NCBI RefSeq assembly: GCF_024733555.1
Contig: NZ_JANIOF010000002.1
Span: 124,001-188,000, forward strand
Origin: Paenibacillus sp. SC116
GTDB taxonomy: Bacteria; Bacillota; Bacilli; Paenibacillales; Paenibacillaceae
Direction: 5' to 3'
DNA length: 64,000 bases
Shown here: piece by piece, positions 51,818-60,973 of the stretch
How positions within the stretch are numbered: position 1 is the first letter of the stretch
Layout: each line of letters opens with the position of its first letter
Made by a program: the position numbers and the translations under genes
Notes under the pieces: model-generated
Databases searched by the model: none
Told to the model about the DNA's origin: nothing
Seen by the model: the letters and a program-made list of their open reading frames with translations, nothing else

Positions 51818-51840
51818 TAATATCTCGAATTAAAGATAAT
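51811..51840 (+). promoter_or_regulatory. Promoter with MhqR-like operator 2
   Basis: TTTACT (51811-51816) and GATAAT (51835-51840), 18-base spacer. TATCTCGAATTAAAGATA (51821-51838) overlaps spacer and -10. The same 18 bases recur exactly at 52824-52841. Confidence 0.75.
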
Positions 51841-51905
51841 AATATTCAAGATTTTATCAACGATGTTTTGACACAATCAAAACTTAACTATAGGAGGAAT
51901 TTATA

Positions 51906-52562
51906 ATGACAACTCAAAACAAAAACGTATTTATCGATCCGAACGATACAGCATTATTGCTAATCGACCACCAAAGCGGTCTATTCCAAACGGTGCAAGA
52001 TATGGACGTGCCAACGCTTCGCCGCAACGCAATCGCGCTTGCTAAGTTGGCTAAATTGACGAAAATTCCTACGATTACAACGGATTCCGTGCCAATGGGT
52101 CCAAACGGTCCATTGATTCCTGAAATTAGTGAAATTTTGCCGGATGTCGTATATGTACCACGTAACGGTGAGATTAATGCTTGGGACAATCCGAACTTTG
52201 TAAAAGCGGTTGAAGCAACAGGCAAGAAAACATTGATTATCGCTGGTACGTTGACTAGCGTGTGCATGGCGTTCCCTACCTTGTCTGCACTTGCTGCGGG
52301 TTACAAAGTATACGCGGTAGTTGATGCATCCGGTAACTGGAGCAAAATGGCGACAGATATTACACTTGCACGCGTCGTGCAAGCTGGTGCGATTCCGATC
52401 GATACATTGGCGGTTATTTCTGAAATTCAAGGCACTTGGAACCGTCCAGATGCTGCGGAATTTGCGGAAGTATTGGCAGAGCTTATACCAACTTACGGTT
52501 TGCTTATCGAAAGCTTTAATCGCGCATTTAGCGAGGGTCAAGCGGCAAAGGACTCGAAGTAA
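51906..52562 (+). CDS. Isochorismatase-family hydrolase (YcaC-like)
   Basis: 218-residue cysteine hydrolase. The catalytic triad can be placed at Asp21 (LLLIDHQSG), probably Lys or Arg near residue 86 ([14 protein letters not shown]), and Cys120 ([10 protein letters not shown]). The length and the ADASGNWS-type segment [19 protein letters not shown] match YcaC-like proteins with no fixed substrate. AGGAGG precedes the ATG. It shares an 18-bp operator with the ring-cleaving dioxygenase 430 bases downstream, so both are probably induced by quinones or related aromatics under an MhqR-type repressor not in this window. Confidence 0.88.
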   Translation: MTTQNKNVFIDPNDTALLLIDHQSGLFQTVQDMDVPTLRRNAIALAKLAKLTKIPTITTDSVPMGPNGPLIPEISEILPDVVYVPRNGEINAWDNPNFVKAVEATGKKTLIIAGTLTSVCMAFPTLSALAAGYKVYAVVDASGNWSKMATDITLARVVQAGAIPIDTLAVISEIQGTWNRPDAAEFAEVLAELIPTYGLLIESFNRAFSEGQAAKDSK

Positions 52563-52632
52563 TAGTACGTCATCCTTCAACTGGGTCAACCAGTTAAGGC
52601 TCTGTCTATCTTGGTAATAAGTGTAGGTGTAT

Positions 52633-52670
52633 GGGGAGCCGGTCTGTATAGAGCGGTTCCCCTTTATATA
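52633..52670 (+). terminator. Terminator of the isochorismatase-family gene
   Basis: GGGGAGCCG (52633-52641) pairs with CGGTTCCCC (52654-52662), one G-T pair, then TTTATATA. Confidence 0.75.
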
Positions 52671-52794
52671 AGGATATATGTTGCTCGTGAATGGATTCAT
52701 TATAATTGAGCCTGAATGTTAGCATAAACGGCTTTTTTTAGGGTACGGACCTAAACAGATATAGCTGTGCTTCGCAAGATAAGGTACTTACTTA

Positions 52795-52841
52795 TTGACA
52801 GCAACTAATCCACGTGATATATTTATCTCGAATTAAAGATA
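52795..52841 (+). promoter_or_regulatory. Sigma-A promoter with MhqR-like operator 3
   Basis: TTGACA (52795-52800), 17-base spacer, TATATT (52818-52823), directly followed by TATCTCGAATTAAAGATA (52824-52841). A further half-site AAAGATA follows at 52850-52856. Confidence 0.85.
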
Positions 52842-52990
52842 ATTTAATTAAAGATAAATATACAGTTATATTAATCAAACAACGTACTAGTCAATTTCAT
52901 CAGATAAATGGGTTAATCGCCAGCAGTATATGGTTAGTATTTTTAAAACAGAGCAGACTCAAATATGACAACAATACGGAGGTAATTATA

Positions 52991-53968
52991 ATGAATCCAT
53001 TGAAAGGTATCCACCACGTTACAGCAATTACTAGCAGTGCAGAGAAGAACTATGAGTTTTTCACAAATGTGCTCGGGATGCGCCTTGTGAAGAAAACGGT
53101 CAACCAAGATGATATTCAAACGTACCATTTGTTCTTCGCCGATGATAAAGGCAGTGCAGGTACGGATATGACATTCTTTGATTTCCCTGGTATTCAAAAG
53201 GGTATTCACGGTACAGATGAGATTGCGAAAACATCATTCCGTGTGCCGACAGATGCAGCTTTGGACTACTGGGCGAAGCGATTCGACCGTTTAGGCGTAC
53301 AGCATACGAGTATTCAAACGTTCTTCGGGAAACAGACGCTTTCGTTCGTTGATTTCGATGATCAGCAGTACCAATTCATCTCGGATGAACACAATGAGGG
53401 CATCGCATCTGGTACCCCGTGGCAAGATGGTCCAATTCCATTGGAATATGCGATTACGGGTCTAGGTCCTGTCTTCATACGCATTGCTCCATTCGATTAT
53501 TTCAAAGAAGTATTGGAGAAAGTGTTCTTCTTCAAAGAGATTGCACATGAAGGCGACTTCCACTTGTTTGAGATGGGAGAAGGCGGCAACGGTGCGCAAG
53601 TTGTTGTTGAGCATAACGAATCGCTGCCACGAGCACAGCAAGGTTTTGGTACCGTGCACCACGTGGCGTTCCGAGTAGACAACCGTGAAGAGTTGGATGC
53701 ATGGATGGAGCGTTTGGAAAGCTATCGCTTCAACACATCTGGCTATGTGAATCGCTACTTCTTCGAATCATTGTATGCGCGAGTAGCACCGCAAATCTTG
53801 TTCGAGTTCGCGACAGACGGCCCTGGATTTATGGGGGATGAGCCGTATGAAACACTGGGCGAGAAGTTGTCCTTGCCACCGTTCCTAGAGCAGAAGCGTG
53901 AGCAAATCGAGAAAATGGTTCGTCCGATCGATACGGTTCGCAGCACGAAAGCATTTGTTAAGGAATAA
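52991..53968 (+). CDS. Ring-cleaving dioxygenase, MhqO/MhqA-like glyoxalase fold
   Basis: 325-residue vicinal-oxygen-chelate protein with two glyoxalase modules. Metal ligands can be proposed at His8 (GIHHVTAI), His in GTVHHVAFRV (about 221) and Glu in YFFESLYARVAPQILFEFATDGPGF (about 262 or 270). That C-terminal block is characteristic of the MhqA/MhqE/MhqO hydroquinone dioxygenases of Bacillus. GGAGG precedes the ATG at 52991; the frame from 52814 runs through the operator and is rejected. Probably detoxifies catechols or hydroquinones. Confidence 0.9.
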   Translation: MNPLKGIHHVTAITSSAEKNYEFFTNVLGMRLVKKTVNQDDIQTYHLFFADDKGSAGTDMTFFDFPGIQKGIHGTDEIAKTSFRVPTDAALDYWAKRFDRLGVQHTSIQTFFGKQTLSFVDFDDQQYQFISDEHNEGIASGTPWQDGPIPLEYAITGLGPVFIRIAPFDYFKEVLEKVFFFKEIAHEGDFHLFEMGEGGNGAQVVVEHNESLPRAQQGFGTVHHVAFRVDNREELDAWMERLESYRFNTSGYVNRYFFESLYARVAPQILFEFATDGPGFMGDEPYETLGEKLSLPPFLEQKREQIEKMVRPIDTVRSTKAFVKE

Positions 53969-54023
53969 TGGCGGATTAGGATTGTTATCCTCATGGCCAT
54001 GGAATAAATAGGTGATAACGATA

Positions 54024-54069
54024 GGGAGAGACCGTACAATATAGCAATTGCGCAGCCTCTCCCTTTTGT
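54024..54069 (+). terminator. Terminator of the dioxygenase gene
   Basis: GGGAGAG (54024-54030) and CTCTCCC (54057-54063), then TTTTGTTT. Confidence 0.7.
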
Positions 54070-54081
54070 TTATCGCTAACA

Positions 54082-55209
54082 TCAACCGGCAATCGTAGGA
54101 ACGTTCATGGAACTGTTCTGATTACTTGCGACCACATTTCCATTTACTCGAACCTCTAGATCGGCTATTTGATCAATTGCAGGTAAGAGATCGTCCAATT
54201 GAAATAACTGTTCAATATGATACACACCCTGCGGCAAGGGTGATCGATAAACCTTAGCTGCAATAGCAGCAGCCACAGCCGCTGTCATATTGGCTTCGTG
54301 CCTTCCTTGTACAAGGCATTCCACAGCTATCTCTTCGTTATTTAGCTTACCTAGAGCATCTATTTTGACTGCAAATTGGTCACTTCCTAAACGTATCTTA
54401 CTGAAGGCCAGCACGGCAACTTGGCGAATCAACTTTACTTTTAATAAGCGGAACAATCCAGAGGCTCTTAACCAAGCAAGCATTCGTGTTATCCCATTCG
54501 AGTCAAAACAGAGACGTGTAGAGACGGTAGGAACGCCAAGAGTATGCGGGATGGCATGTTGATCGGAAAAATTAAATCGATAGGCTTGTTTACGCCCTAG
54601 CGCGGTTCCGAAACCAATTTCCTTGCCATCTATAAAGCTTGAAACCCTCTTAAGCTGGCCATTTTGCCTCACTTCATACTGTGTACTCAAATTATCGATT
54701 GTCCATTCGATCGCAGCCTTTCCATGCCTGTCCCCCAAACCGAGCATAATGGAGATGTCTACCGTATCGGTCTGATCCATTAGCCCTTTGGCATGACTAG
54801 CAAGCAGATTGGTCATCCCTGGAGCGAGCCCAACACTTAAGATAGCAGTTGATCCGTGTGACGCAGCCACCTGGTGCATTTGTTCAACTTGTGTAAGGAA
54901 GGAAGGGGTGGCTGATACGTCTACATAATGAATGCCACGCTGCAGGCAAGTCCGCACGAATGTAGTATCCGTCTGATCTAAGCACATGACAACCAGCTTT
55001 ACGTTATGTAACAGAGAGGGGGTTACCTTTGAGCTGATGTCCATGTGGAGAGGTTTCACTTTCCCATTCGTTAAGTGGCAAAATTGTTCCGCGCGCTCCA
55101 AGCTTCTGCCAGCCGCATAAACTTTGTTAGGAAAATAATCAGCTAGCTGCTTGCAGATTACTTGTCCTACATGCCCATATCCGCCAATTACAATAATACG
55201 ATCTTTCAT
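54082..55209 (-). CDS. Saccharopine-dehydrogenase-family protein
   Basis: 375-residue protein with an N-terminal Rossmann fold (IVIGGYGHVGQVICKQL) and saccharopine-dehydrogenase NADP-domain features (VKLVVMCLDQTDTTFVRTCLQRGIHYVDVSATP, then GLAPGMTNLLASHAKG). The C-terminal half lacks features I can assign. Many such proteins are not lysine-pathway enzymes; here no lysine gene is nearby. AAGGAG precedes the ATG 55209, with a GTG three bases earlier. Two palindromic operators and a distant promoter lie upstream, suggesting inducible expression. Confidence 0.85.
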   Translation of the reverse strand: MKDRIIVIGGYGHVGQVICKQLADYFPNKVYAAGRSLERAEQFCHLTNGKVKPLHMDISSKVTPSLLHNVKLVVMCLDQTDTTFVRTCLQRGIHYVDVSATPSFLTQVEQMHQVAASHGSTAILSVGLAPGMTNLLASHAKGLMDQTDTVDISIMLGLGDRHGKAAIEWTIDNLSTQYEVRQNGQLKRVSSFIDGKEIGFGTALGRKQAYRFNFSDQHAIPHTLGVPTVSTRLCFDSNGITRMLAWLRASGLFRLLKVKLIRQVAVLAFSKIRLGSDQFAVKIDALGKLNNEEIAVECLVQGRHEANMTAAVAAAIAAKVYRSPLPQGVYHIEQLFQLDDLLPAIDQIADLEVRVNGNVVASNQNSSMNVPTIAG

Positions 55210-55292
55210 CACGATCTCTCCTTATTTGGTTGATGGATGTCCTCGGTCTAGTTGTTCGAGCTATAGTTTCGTGGGAATTATGGTACTCCTCA

Positions 55293-55315
55293 TTTGTTTA
55301 GTAACTAAACTAAAT
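55293..55315 (-). promoter_or_regulatory. Palindromic operator A
   Basis: GTTTAGTAACTAAAC (55296-55310) is a perfect 15-base dyad, extended imperfectly on both sides to TTTGTTTAGTAACTAAAC plus TAAA. It lies about 85 bases upstream of the saccharopine-dehydrogenase-like start. Confidence 0.65.
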
Positions 55316-55512
55316 GATCAAAAAAATATCTACACAGCGAAACGTTTCATTTTTTTGAAAATATTTTTCGAAAATAGTGATTCCTTTTTCTATTAATAGG
55401 TGACAAAACTCAAAATTGGTTGTAAAAATTGCAGATGCATAATTAATCGTTAGGAACTGTGAATTCCGTTTAAGTTAGGGTCAAATTATGCAAATTTATT
55501 ATTTTCTATACA

Positions 55513-55545
55513 TTTAGTATAGTAACTAAACTAAAATGCTGTCAA
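55513..55545 (-). promoter_or_regulatory. Minus-strand promoter with palindromic operator B
   Basis: On the minus strand TTGACA (55545-55540) and TATACT (55521-55516) are separated by 18 bases, and the 23-base dyad 55513-55535 (TTTAGT...ACTAAA arms) fills the spacer and the -10. It shares TAGTAACTAAACTAAA with operator A. Confidence 0.7.
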
Positions 55546-55902
55546 TACATAAATGTCTTTACGATATCATTTGTCATTTGGCTTTTTATTTGCGATGATT
55601 TTCAAATTAATTGACCAATAGACGGAAATGCTAGTATATGGTATCTTGTTAGTGCTGACCGATATGACAGCTGTCCTTATACTTAATTAAGCTGGCCTGA
55701 CGTATAGTTATGGAGTCAATGCAGCACGTTATACATACACAGCGGACGGTCATGATTATGGTCCACCAATTGGCATACATAGATGCTTTTACTTGAATTA
55801 TTTTACAACAGGCATTCTCTTTGCAGAGGATGGTTTTTATTTTATGACGACAACTAGATATCAACAGCATCCTATGGGGAGTCATCCAGAAAGGAATAAA
55901 AG
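55546..55902. other. Intergenic region before the YitT gene
   Basis: About 350 bases without a gene I can support. One plus-strand frame stays open for roughly 70 codons up to 55905 but has no start codon or ribosome binding site, and no feature I recognise. Confidence 0.4.
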
Positions 55903-56739
55903 ATGAAGAAACGATTTATAGACATTTTTATGATTATGCTTGGTGCGTTTATTTTTGCAGTAGCTATCAACGTCTTTGTTATTCCGAATGAGTTCGGTGA
56001 AGGCGGAGTTACAGGGATTACAATTATCCTTTATTATTTGTTCCAGTGGTCTCCGGGACTTGTGAACTTGGTCATTAATGCATTCTTGTTAATTGTCGGT
56101 TACAGGTTCCTCGACAAGATGACAACGATATATACGATTATTGCGGTCTTATTTAACTCCCTCTTTTTGTACCTTACAGAAGATTGGACGATTGCGTCCA
56201 ACGAGTTGATTATCAATGCGATCTTTGGTGGCGTGTTTACCGGGGTCGGGCTTGGCTTAATTATTCGCGTAGGCGGGACAACGGCGGGTACGACGATCCT
56301 TGCGCGTATCACGAACAAATATCTAGACTGGAACATTAGCTATGGCTTGTTGTTCTTTGATCTCATTGTGGCGTTCTCCTCCTACTTCATTATTGGTGCG
56401 GAAGCCTTAATGTTTACGATTGTAATGCTTTATGTAGGCACGAAGGTGATGGACTTTATTATCGAAGGTCTTAATACACAGAAGGCTTGCATGATTATAT
56501 CCGATGCACATAAGGAAATTGCAGAGCAGGTCAATTTGTCGATGGATCGGGGCGTTACCGTCTTCTATGGAAGAGGTCACTATACGAATACGCCGAAGGA
56601 AATCCTGTACGTTGTGATTAGCAAGCAAGAAGTGAGCGCATTGAAAAAAATTGTACGTTCGCAAGATAAGGACGCATTTATTACGATTCATGATGTGCGC
56701 GACGTGTTCGGCGAAGGGTTTGTAGATATATCGAAATAA
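55903..56739 (+). CDS. YitT-family membrane protein (DUF161/DUF2179)
   Basis: 278-residue membrane protein. About five to six helices fill residues 8-190 (the block GEGGVTGITIILYYLFQWSPGLVNLVINAFLLIVGYRFL is characteristic), followed by a cytoplasmic DUF2179 domain (about 195-278, GVTVFYGRGHYTNTPKEILYVVISKQE). Function is unknown; several paralogues per genome are usual in Bacillales. AAAGGAATAAAAG precedes the ATG. It ends at a bidirectional terminator. Confidence 0.9.
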   Translation: MKKRFIDIFMIMLGAFIFAVAINVFVIPNEFGEGGVTGITIILYYLFQWSPGLVNLVINAFLLIVGYRFLDKMTTIYTIIAVLFNSLFLYLTEDWTIASNELIINAIFGGVFTGVGLGLIIRVGGTTAGTTILARITNKYLDWNISYGLLFFDLIVAFSSYFIIGAEALMFTIVMLYVGTKVMDFIIEGLNTQKACMIISDAHKEIAEQVNLSMDRGVTVFYGRGHYTNTPKEILYVVISKQEVSALKKIVRSQDKDAFITIHDVRDVFGEGFVDISK

Positions 56740-56757
56740 CGGAATATCAAAGTAACG

Positions 56758-56806
56758 AAAAAGGCGAAGAAGTTTCCCTACGGGGTTGGCTTCCTCGCCT
56801 TTTTTA
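56758..56806. terminator. Bidirectional terminator between YitT and beta-propeller genes
   Basis: AAAAGGCGAAGAAG and CTTCCTCGCCTTTTTT arms with one mismatch. T-runs follow on both strands. Confidence 0.85.
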
Positions 56807-56827
56807 AACTGCTTTCCACAAATGCAA

Positions 56828-58219
56828 TTAGTCTATATACTCATAAAAGCTCAGCGTACCTGTCTTTTCATCGGCACTCACGAACAGATCGCGTTTATTC
56901 AATTTATGGATGCCTTCTGGAGCTTTGCCGCCGGATGGAACCAAGCCCATGTATTTTGGCTTCAGCGGATTCGTTACATTAAAGAACAAGATTGTGTTGC
57001 CGCGCTCGGAACAGACAGCAAGGATCTGCTTGCCGTTGAATTTGCCGATTGTTAAGTTCTCCACCTCACTGCCGCGCTTCGTACTGCGGTCGTCTGGGTA
57101 TACACCAGCTTCGGCATTGGCACGATCGATCAAATCCATGCTGTCATAAACGACATTACCGTTGCGATCCCATGCCATAATATTGCGTCCGCCGGAGTAT
57201 ACACCATCCTTGAACTCATTGGAGCCAAGGTCGCCTTCATTCGCAGTGTACAAGTATTTGCCGTCAGCGCTCCATACGATTCCGTCTGGCTCAGGACGAG
57301 CAGTGAGGTCCTCGGTAATGGAAACGACGCCATCCGTTTTCAAGTCTGCTTTGTGCTTCGTTGTGCCAAGGCCAAATACTTTGCTTACTTTCTTGTCTTT
57401 CAGGTCAATGAGAGCAATGGCATTGTTCTCTTGCAAGGTTACAGCTGCGGTCTTACCGTCAGGACTGATAGCCGCGTATTCAGGCTGCGGATCATTTGGA
57501 TAAGTGACATTAGGGCCTACATTGGTCAAATCAATCGCAACATCGGTTACCGTTCCGTTCAGCACATCTGCCTTCGGGAAGGACAAAATGGCTACAGATC
57601 CAGGGCGTTTCACTTTACTGAAATCAATTTCATCGAGAACAGGATCGAGTTCTTCATCTTCAATAGCGACAACTGCCGTACGGCCATCCTTGGAGAGGGC
57701 GATGGCGTCAGGGCCGATTCCGACTTCGTATGTTTTGGCAATCGTGCCAGCTGCGATATCGACAACAGCGATGACGCCTTTATTGGCGTTGTTCACGTTG
57801 TCTCCTGTACGTACTGCTGCTAGTGCATATTTTCCATTTGGCGTAACAACTACACTTGTTACTTCTGCTTCAGCGGAGATGGACTTTAAACTGATTTGCT
57901 TAACCGTTTGGATGTTCTTCAGATCTTTAATAGATACGACACTGATAGAGCCTAAGTTTGCTTCGGTTACGAGAAGTGTGTTGCCGTCTGGGGTGGAGGA
58001 GATGATTTCTGCTGCTTTACTCGGCATAGCGTAAGTGGCTGCGAGCTGAAAGCTGCTTTTATGTTGTGCCTTGGTTTCATTATGTTTGTGGTTGTGTTCC
58101 CCTGATGTTGGGGATGAATGCTGATCATGGTCATTACTTGCAAAAGCTGTAGAGAACAGCGAAGCAGTAGACAATACGCATGCTAGGGTTACGGAAATAA
58201 ACCAACGTTTACGATTCAA
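56828..58219 (-). CDS. Secreted beta-propeller (choice-of-anchor-I-like) protein
   Basis: About 463-residue exported protein. A signal peptide (about 1-27, ending STAFA) is followed by a His-rich stretch (HDQHSSPTSGEHNHKHNE) and then a WD/YncE-like beta-propeller with repeated blades (STPDGNTLLVTEANLGSISVV, VTPNGKYALAAVRT, SKDGRTAVVAIED, SPDGKTAAVTLQENNAIALID, SADGKYLYTANEGD). Acidic blade ends suggest calcium binding. The TTG start follows AAGGAG by eight bases; the GTG nine bases earlier abuts it. Role unknown; the His-rich part could bind metal ions. Confidence 0.82.
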   Translation of the reverse strand: MNRKRWFISVTLACVLSTASLFSTAFASNDHDQHSSPTSGEHNHKHNETKAQHKSSFQLAATYAMPSKAAEIISSTPDGNTLLVTEANLGSISVVSIKDLKNIQTVKQISLKSISAEAEVTSVVVTPNGKYALAAVRTGDNVNNANKGVIAVVDIAAGTIAKTYEVGIGPDAIALSKDGRTAVVAIEDEELDPVLDEIDFSKVKRPGSVAILSFPKADVLNGTVTDVAIDLTNVGPNVTYPNDPQPEYAAISPDGKTAAVTLQENNAIALIDLKDKKVSKVFGLGTTKHKADLKTDGVVSITEDLTARPEPDGIVWSADGKYLYTANEGDLGSNEFKDGVYSGGRNIMAWDRNGNVVYDSMDLIDRANAEAGVYPDDRSTKRGSEVENLTIGKFNGKQILAVCSERGNTILFFNVTNPLKPKYMGLVPSGGKAPEGIHKLNKRDLFVSADEKTGTLSFYEYID

Positions 58220-58596
58220 TCGAAACACTCCTTTTGCCTATTCATTTTTTGGTGGGTAACTAGAATGGATAACTTACTGACTTGATAAAGGAAAAAGTGA
58301 ATATATGTGAGTAGTTCATGGATGCGAGTAGTTGGAGGAAAATCGTTCAAACATGGGCAAGATAGGGTGATAATAAACGATATTATTCGACAGTCACAAA
58401 CAAATTCCTCCTTCGATTCCAATTCATGTTGTGTTACATCGTGAGTGGAGTCACTTCATCAAATTCACTTGTTTTCACCTATAAAATTTGGGACAATAAG
58501 AAACAGATTGTGAACATAGGCGCGGCTTGCTGGAACGTTCAAGAGGCTGCGTAAAATAGAACTTAGAAATTCAGTGTTTTGAAAAGAGGACAACGA
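58220..58596. other. Intergenic region before rlmN
   Basis: 377 bases between the divergent beta-propeller and rlmN genes. I see no gene, terminator or clear operator. Confidence 0.4.
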
Positions 58597-59664
58597 ATGA
58601 ATAAGCAATCCATTTATGGATTAACACTAGATCAATTGACAGCATGGCTTTCCGAATATGGACATAAGAAATCTCGCGCAGCAAAAGTGTGGGATTGGCT
58701 GTATCGCAAGCGGGTTACGGATTTCGCTCAAATGGACGATGTGAACAAAGATTGTTTACAACTGCTATCTGAGCATTTTGTCATTCAAACGTTAACGGAG
58801 CATGTGAAACAGGAATCTTCGGACGGTACGATTAAATTCCTGTTTAAGCTGCAAGACGGCAATCTTATTGAGACCGTATTGATGCGACACAAATTCGGTC
58901 TATCCGTTTGTGTAACGACGCAAGTTGGCTGTAATATCGGGTGCAGCTTCTGTGCGAGTGGATTAATTGCGAAGAGCCGTGATCTATCAAGCGGTGAAAT
59001 TGCGGAGCAAATTATGAAAGTTCAGCATCATCTTGATGCAGTCGGCAATGGTGAGCTTGTCAGCCACATCGTTGTCATGGGAATCGGTGAGCCGTTCGAT
59101 AATTATGAGAACTTACTTGATTTCCTGAAGGTCGTTACGGATCGTAAAGGTTTGGCGATTGGATCACGACGGATTACCGTATCGACGAGCGGACTGGCTA
59201 AGAAGATTAAGGAATTCGCGGATGCGGACTTGCGAGTAAACCTGGCCTTGTCTTTGCACGCGCCTAACAATGAGCTGCGTACGCAAATTATGAAGATTAA
59301 CCGTGCGATTCCGATTGAGCAGTTGATGGAAGCGTTGGACTATTACTTTGCGAAGACGAACCAGAAAGTAACGTTGGAATATATTCTGTTAAGAGATGTG
59401 AACGACCGCAAAGAGCATGCGCTGGAGTTGGCTCAGCTGATTCAGGATAAGCGTCAGTTCTTAAAAGTGAACTTGATTCCATATAATCCGGTCGACGAGC
59501 ACAGCCAATACCAACGTACGACACGCGACTCGGTATCGGATTTCTATGATGTATTGAAGAAGCATCAGATTAATGCGAGTGTGCGTGTAGAGCACGGCAG
59601 TGATATCGATGCGGCATGCGGCCAGCTGCGCAGCAAGCAGATGAAGAAGGCTGAAGCGAATTAA
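58597..59664 (+). CDS. rlmN: 23S rRNA (A2503-C2)/tRNA (A37-C2) methyltransferase RlmN
   Basis: 355-residue radical-SAM enzyme. The cluster motif is CNIGCSFC (Cys112, Cys116, Cys119), the second catalytic Cys341 lies in [11 protein letters not shown], and [13 protein letters not shown] is the SAM-contact segment. It methylates A2503 of 23S rRNA at C2 and, in some bacteria, tRNA A37. The features are RlmN and not Cfr: the N-terminal [19 protein letters not shown] and [24 protein letters not shown] precedes the ATG 58597; an upstream TTG (58579) lacks a proper site. Confidence 0.92.
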   Translation: MNKQSIYGLTLDQLTAWLSEYGHKKSRAAKVWDWLYRKRVTDFAQMDDVNKDCLQLLSEHFVIQTLTEHVKQESSDGTIKFLFKLQDGNLIETVLMRHKFGLSVCVTTQVGCNIGCSFCASGLIAKSRDLSSGEIAEQIMKVQHHLDAVGNGELVSHIVVMGIGEPFDNYENLLDFLKVVTDRKGLAIGSRRITVSTSGLAKKIKEFADADLRVNLALSLHAPNNELRTQIMKINRAIPIEQLMEALDYYFAKTNQKVTLEYILLRDVNDRKEHALELAQLIQDKRQFLKVNLIPYNPVDEHSQYQRTTRDSVSDFYDVLKKHQINASVRVEHGSDIDAACGQLRSKQMKKAEAN

Positions 59665-59716
59665 TAGCCTTGAGTAGACGGTGCATTTCGTAAGTAAGTC
59701 TCGATCAAGGTATACC

Positions 59717-59757
59717 AAAGAGCGTGTCCAATGCTGTGGATGCGCTCTTTGTTTGAG
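59717..59757 (+). terminator. Terminator of rlmN
   Basis: AAAGAGCG (59717-59724) pairs with CGCTCTTT (59743-59750), then GTTTG. Confidence 0.7.
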
Positions 59758-59814
59758 ATAAGTCTAGAACTCCAGTCACCGTAACTGACTCATTAGGGTT
59801 GTTCTAGCAGAGAG

Positions 59815-59866
59815 AAGGGCGTCCCCTTCAAGGTAACGGAATACCTCGGGGACGCCCTTTACTTAT
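59815..59866. terminator. Strong hairpin after the small unknown gene
   Basis: AAGGGCGTCCCC (59815-59826) and GGGGACGCCCTT (59848-59859), with an inner AGGT/ACCT pair. It lies 16 bases past the stop of the minus-strand gene at 59883 and faces it. Confidence 0.75.
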
Positions 59867-59882
59867 ACAATAATGAAGTTAA

Positions 59883-60194
59883 TTAGTTTTGAATTTTATC
59901 TGTAAGTGCATCGATGTTCGTAAGACCTTGGTTGATTTGACCGAGGCTAGCTACGATTTGACCTTGAATGTTGTTTATTTGTGCTTGAAGGTTTTGGAAC
60001 TGCATAGCTGCCATTGGATCAGAATTACCGATAATTTGAGCGAACTGTTGAAGCTGAGATTCAACGAAATCGAATTGTTGAGCTACCATGTTTACGCTGT
60101 TTACCATGTTTTTAAGGCCTTTTACTTCAGCATCGATTTGATCGCCTACGCGAGCGCTTTTGTTGCCAAATCCAAATCCGTTTGATCCAAACAT
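59883..60194 (-). CDS. Small helical protein of unknown function
   Basis: 103-residue protein. A short Gly/Phe N-terminus (MFGSNGFGFGNKS) is followed by a long amphipathic helical region (about 18-100) rich in Gln, Asn and hydrophobic heptads, likely a coiled coil (VEVSQLQQF-like periodicity, LQAQINNIQGQIVASLGQINQGLTNID). No signal peptide or membrane helix. GGAGA lies before the ATG. I do not recognise the family; the Gly-Phe-Gly tail and coiled coil recall spore-coat-type small proteins, which is only an impression. Confidence 0.7.
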   Translation of the reverse strand: MFGSNGFGFGNKSARVGDQIDAEVKGLKNMVNSVNMVAQQFDFVESQLQQFAQIIGNSDPMAAMQFQNLQAQINNIQGQIVASLGQINQGLTNIDALTDKIQN

Positions 60195-60772
60195 GTGAAC
60201 ATCTCCTCTAAAATAAATGATAGTTATTCCAATGGGGTAGAATCATTCTCACAGCCTTGATGAATATCCGAATACGAGAGGATAAGTATGATTTAGCGCT
60301 AACGTTGTTCAATGAATACTAGCGGCCAAAACTATGTATGTCTTGCACGATCCATTTCGTATATCAAGGTTCCCCTTGCAGTCCTTGCTGCGTGAGTCTT
60401 ACATAGTAAGTAAAGATTTGTGAGCTAACGATATCTTAAATAGCGTTATTAAATAAGGTACATATTTACATACGCACATAAAAGGATATAGTTTCATGTC
60501 AAAGAACTTTATTCCATGTATTTTTTTCGATTCATCTTTTGATAAACGTCCCTTCTAAATCAAGCATCATAATTCTCTATATGAAGCTCTTTAAGATACT
60601 ATTGTTTCGTGAATTTACGATTAATACTGTAACGAATCGTTGCTGAGACTACCTCCTCAAAGTTATTCGTTTGTACTACAATGAGATCAAACTATATTTT
60701 TCCAATGCACTTATCATTACGGCCTTTTACGAACGAGAAAGCCTACTTTTTTTAGATGTGGGATGAAAGTGA
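60195..60772. other. AT-rich region upstream of the transposon remnant
   Basis: About 580 bases without a gene, terminator or repeat that I can support. It probably contains the promoter of the small helical protein at its left end. Confidence 0.4.
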
Positions 60773-60973
60773 GGGAGAAAGGGATACGGAGTGCCAATAA
60801 AACCGAAGGTTTGTGGAGCTTCAAGTATCCGAAAAGTGTTTCTTTGTTGCAGTTTGTGGACGCGATCCTATTTTGTAAGTACGGCTGGTGATGTATCAAG
60901 TGAAACAATCAAACGGTACGTCGAACAGCAAAGGACAAGGAGGGAACCGTATGTCGCAAACAATAACAGTTAA
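60773..60973 (+). pseudogene. IS200/IS605 TnpA (Y1 transposase) C-terminal remnant
   Basis: The last ~32 codons of the frame (residues SLWTRSYFVSTAGDVSSETIKRYVEQQ) match the C-terminal end of IS200-type TnpA transposases. The frame begins after a stop at 60770, and the catalytic HUH and Tyr region is missing, so it is a 5'-truncated remnant. It overlaps the TnpB start by 23 bases, as in intact elements. A 10-base repeat, GGAGTGCCAA, lies at 60788-60797 and again at the element's right end. Confidence 0.75.

Noticed and set aside
55321-55350. cre site (TGAAACGTTTC) upstream of the saccharopine-dehydrogenase-like gene
   Set aside because: Two bases shorter than the CcpA cre consensus, so spacing of the half-sites is wrong.
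55649-55885. 78-codon minus-strand frame before the YitT gene
   Set aside because: Cys- and Ile-rich random-looking translation and no ribosome binding site. The opposite strand is also open without a start codon.
58597-59664. Possible Cfr-type antibiotic-resistance methyltransferase
   Set aside because: N-terminal and central motifs are those of housekeeping RlmN, not of Cfr.
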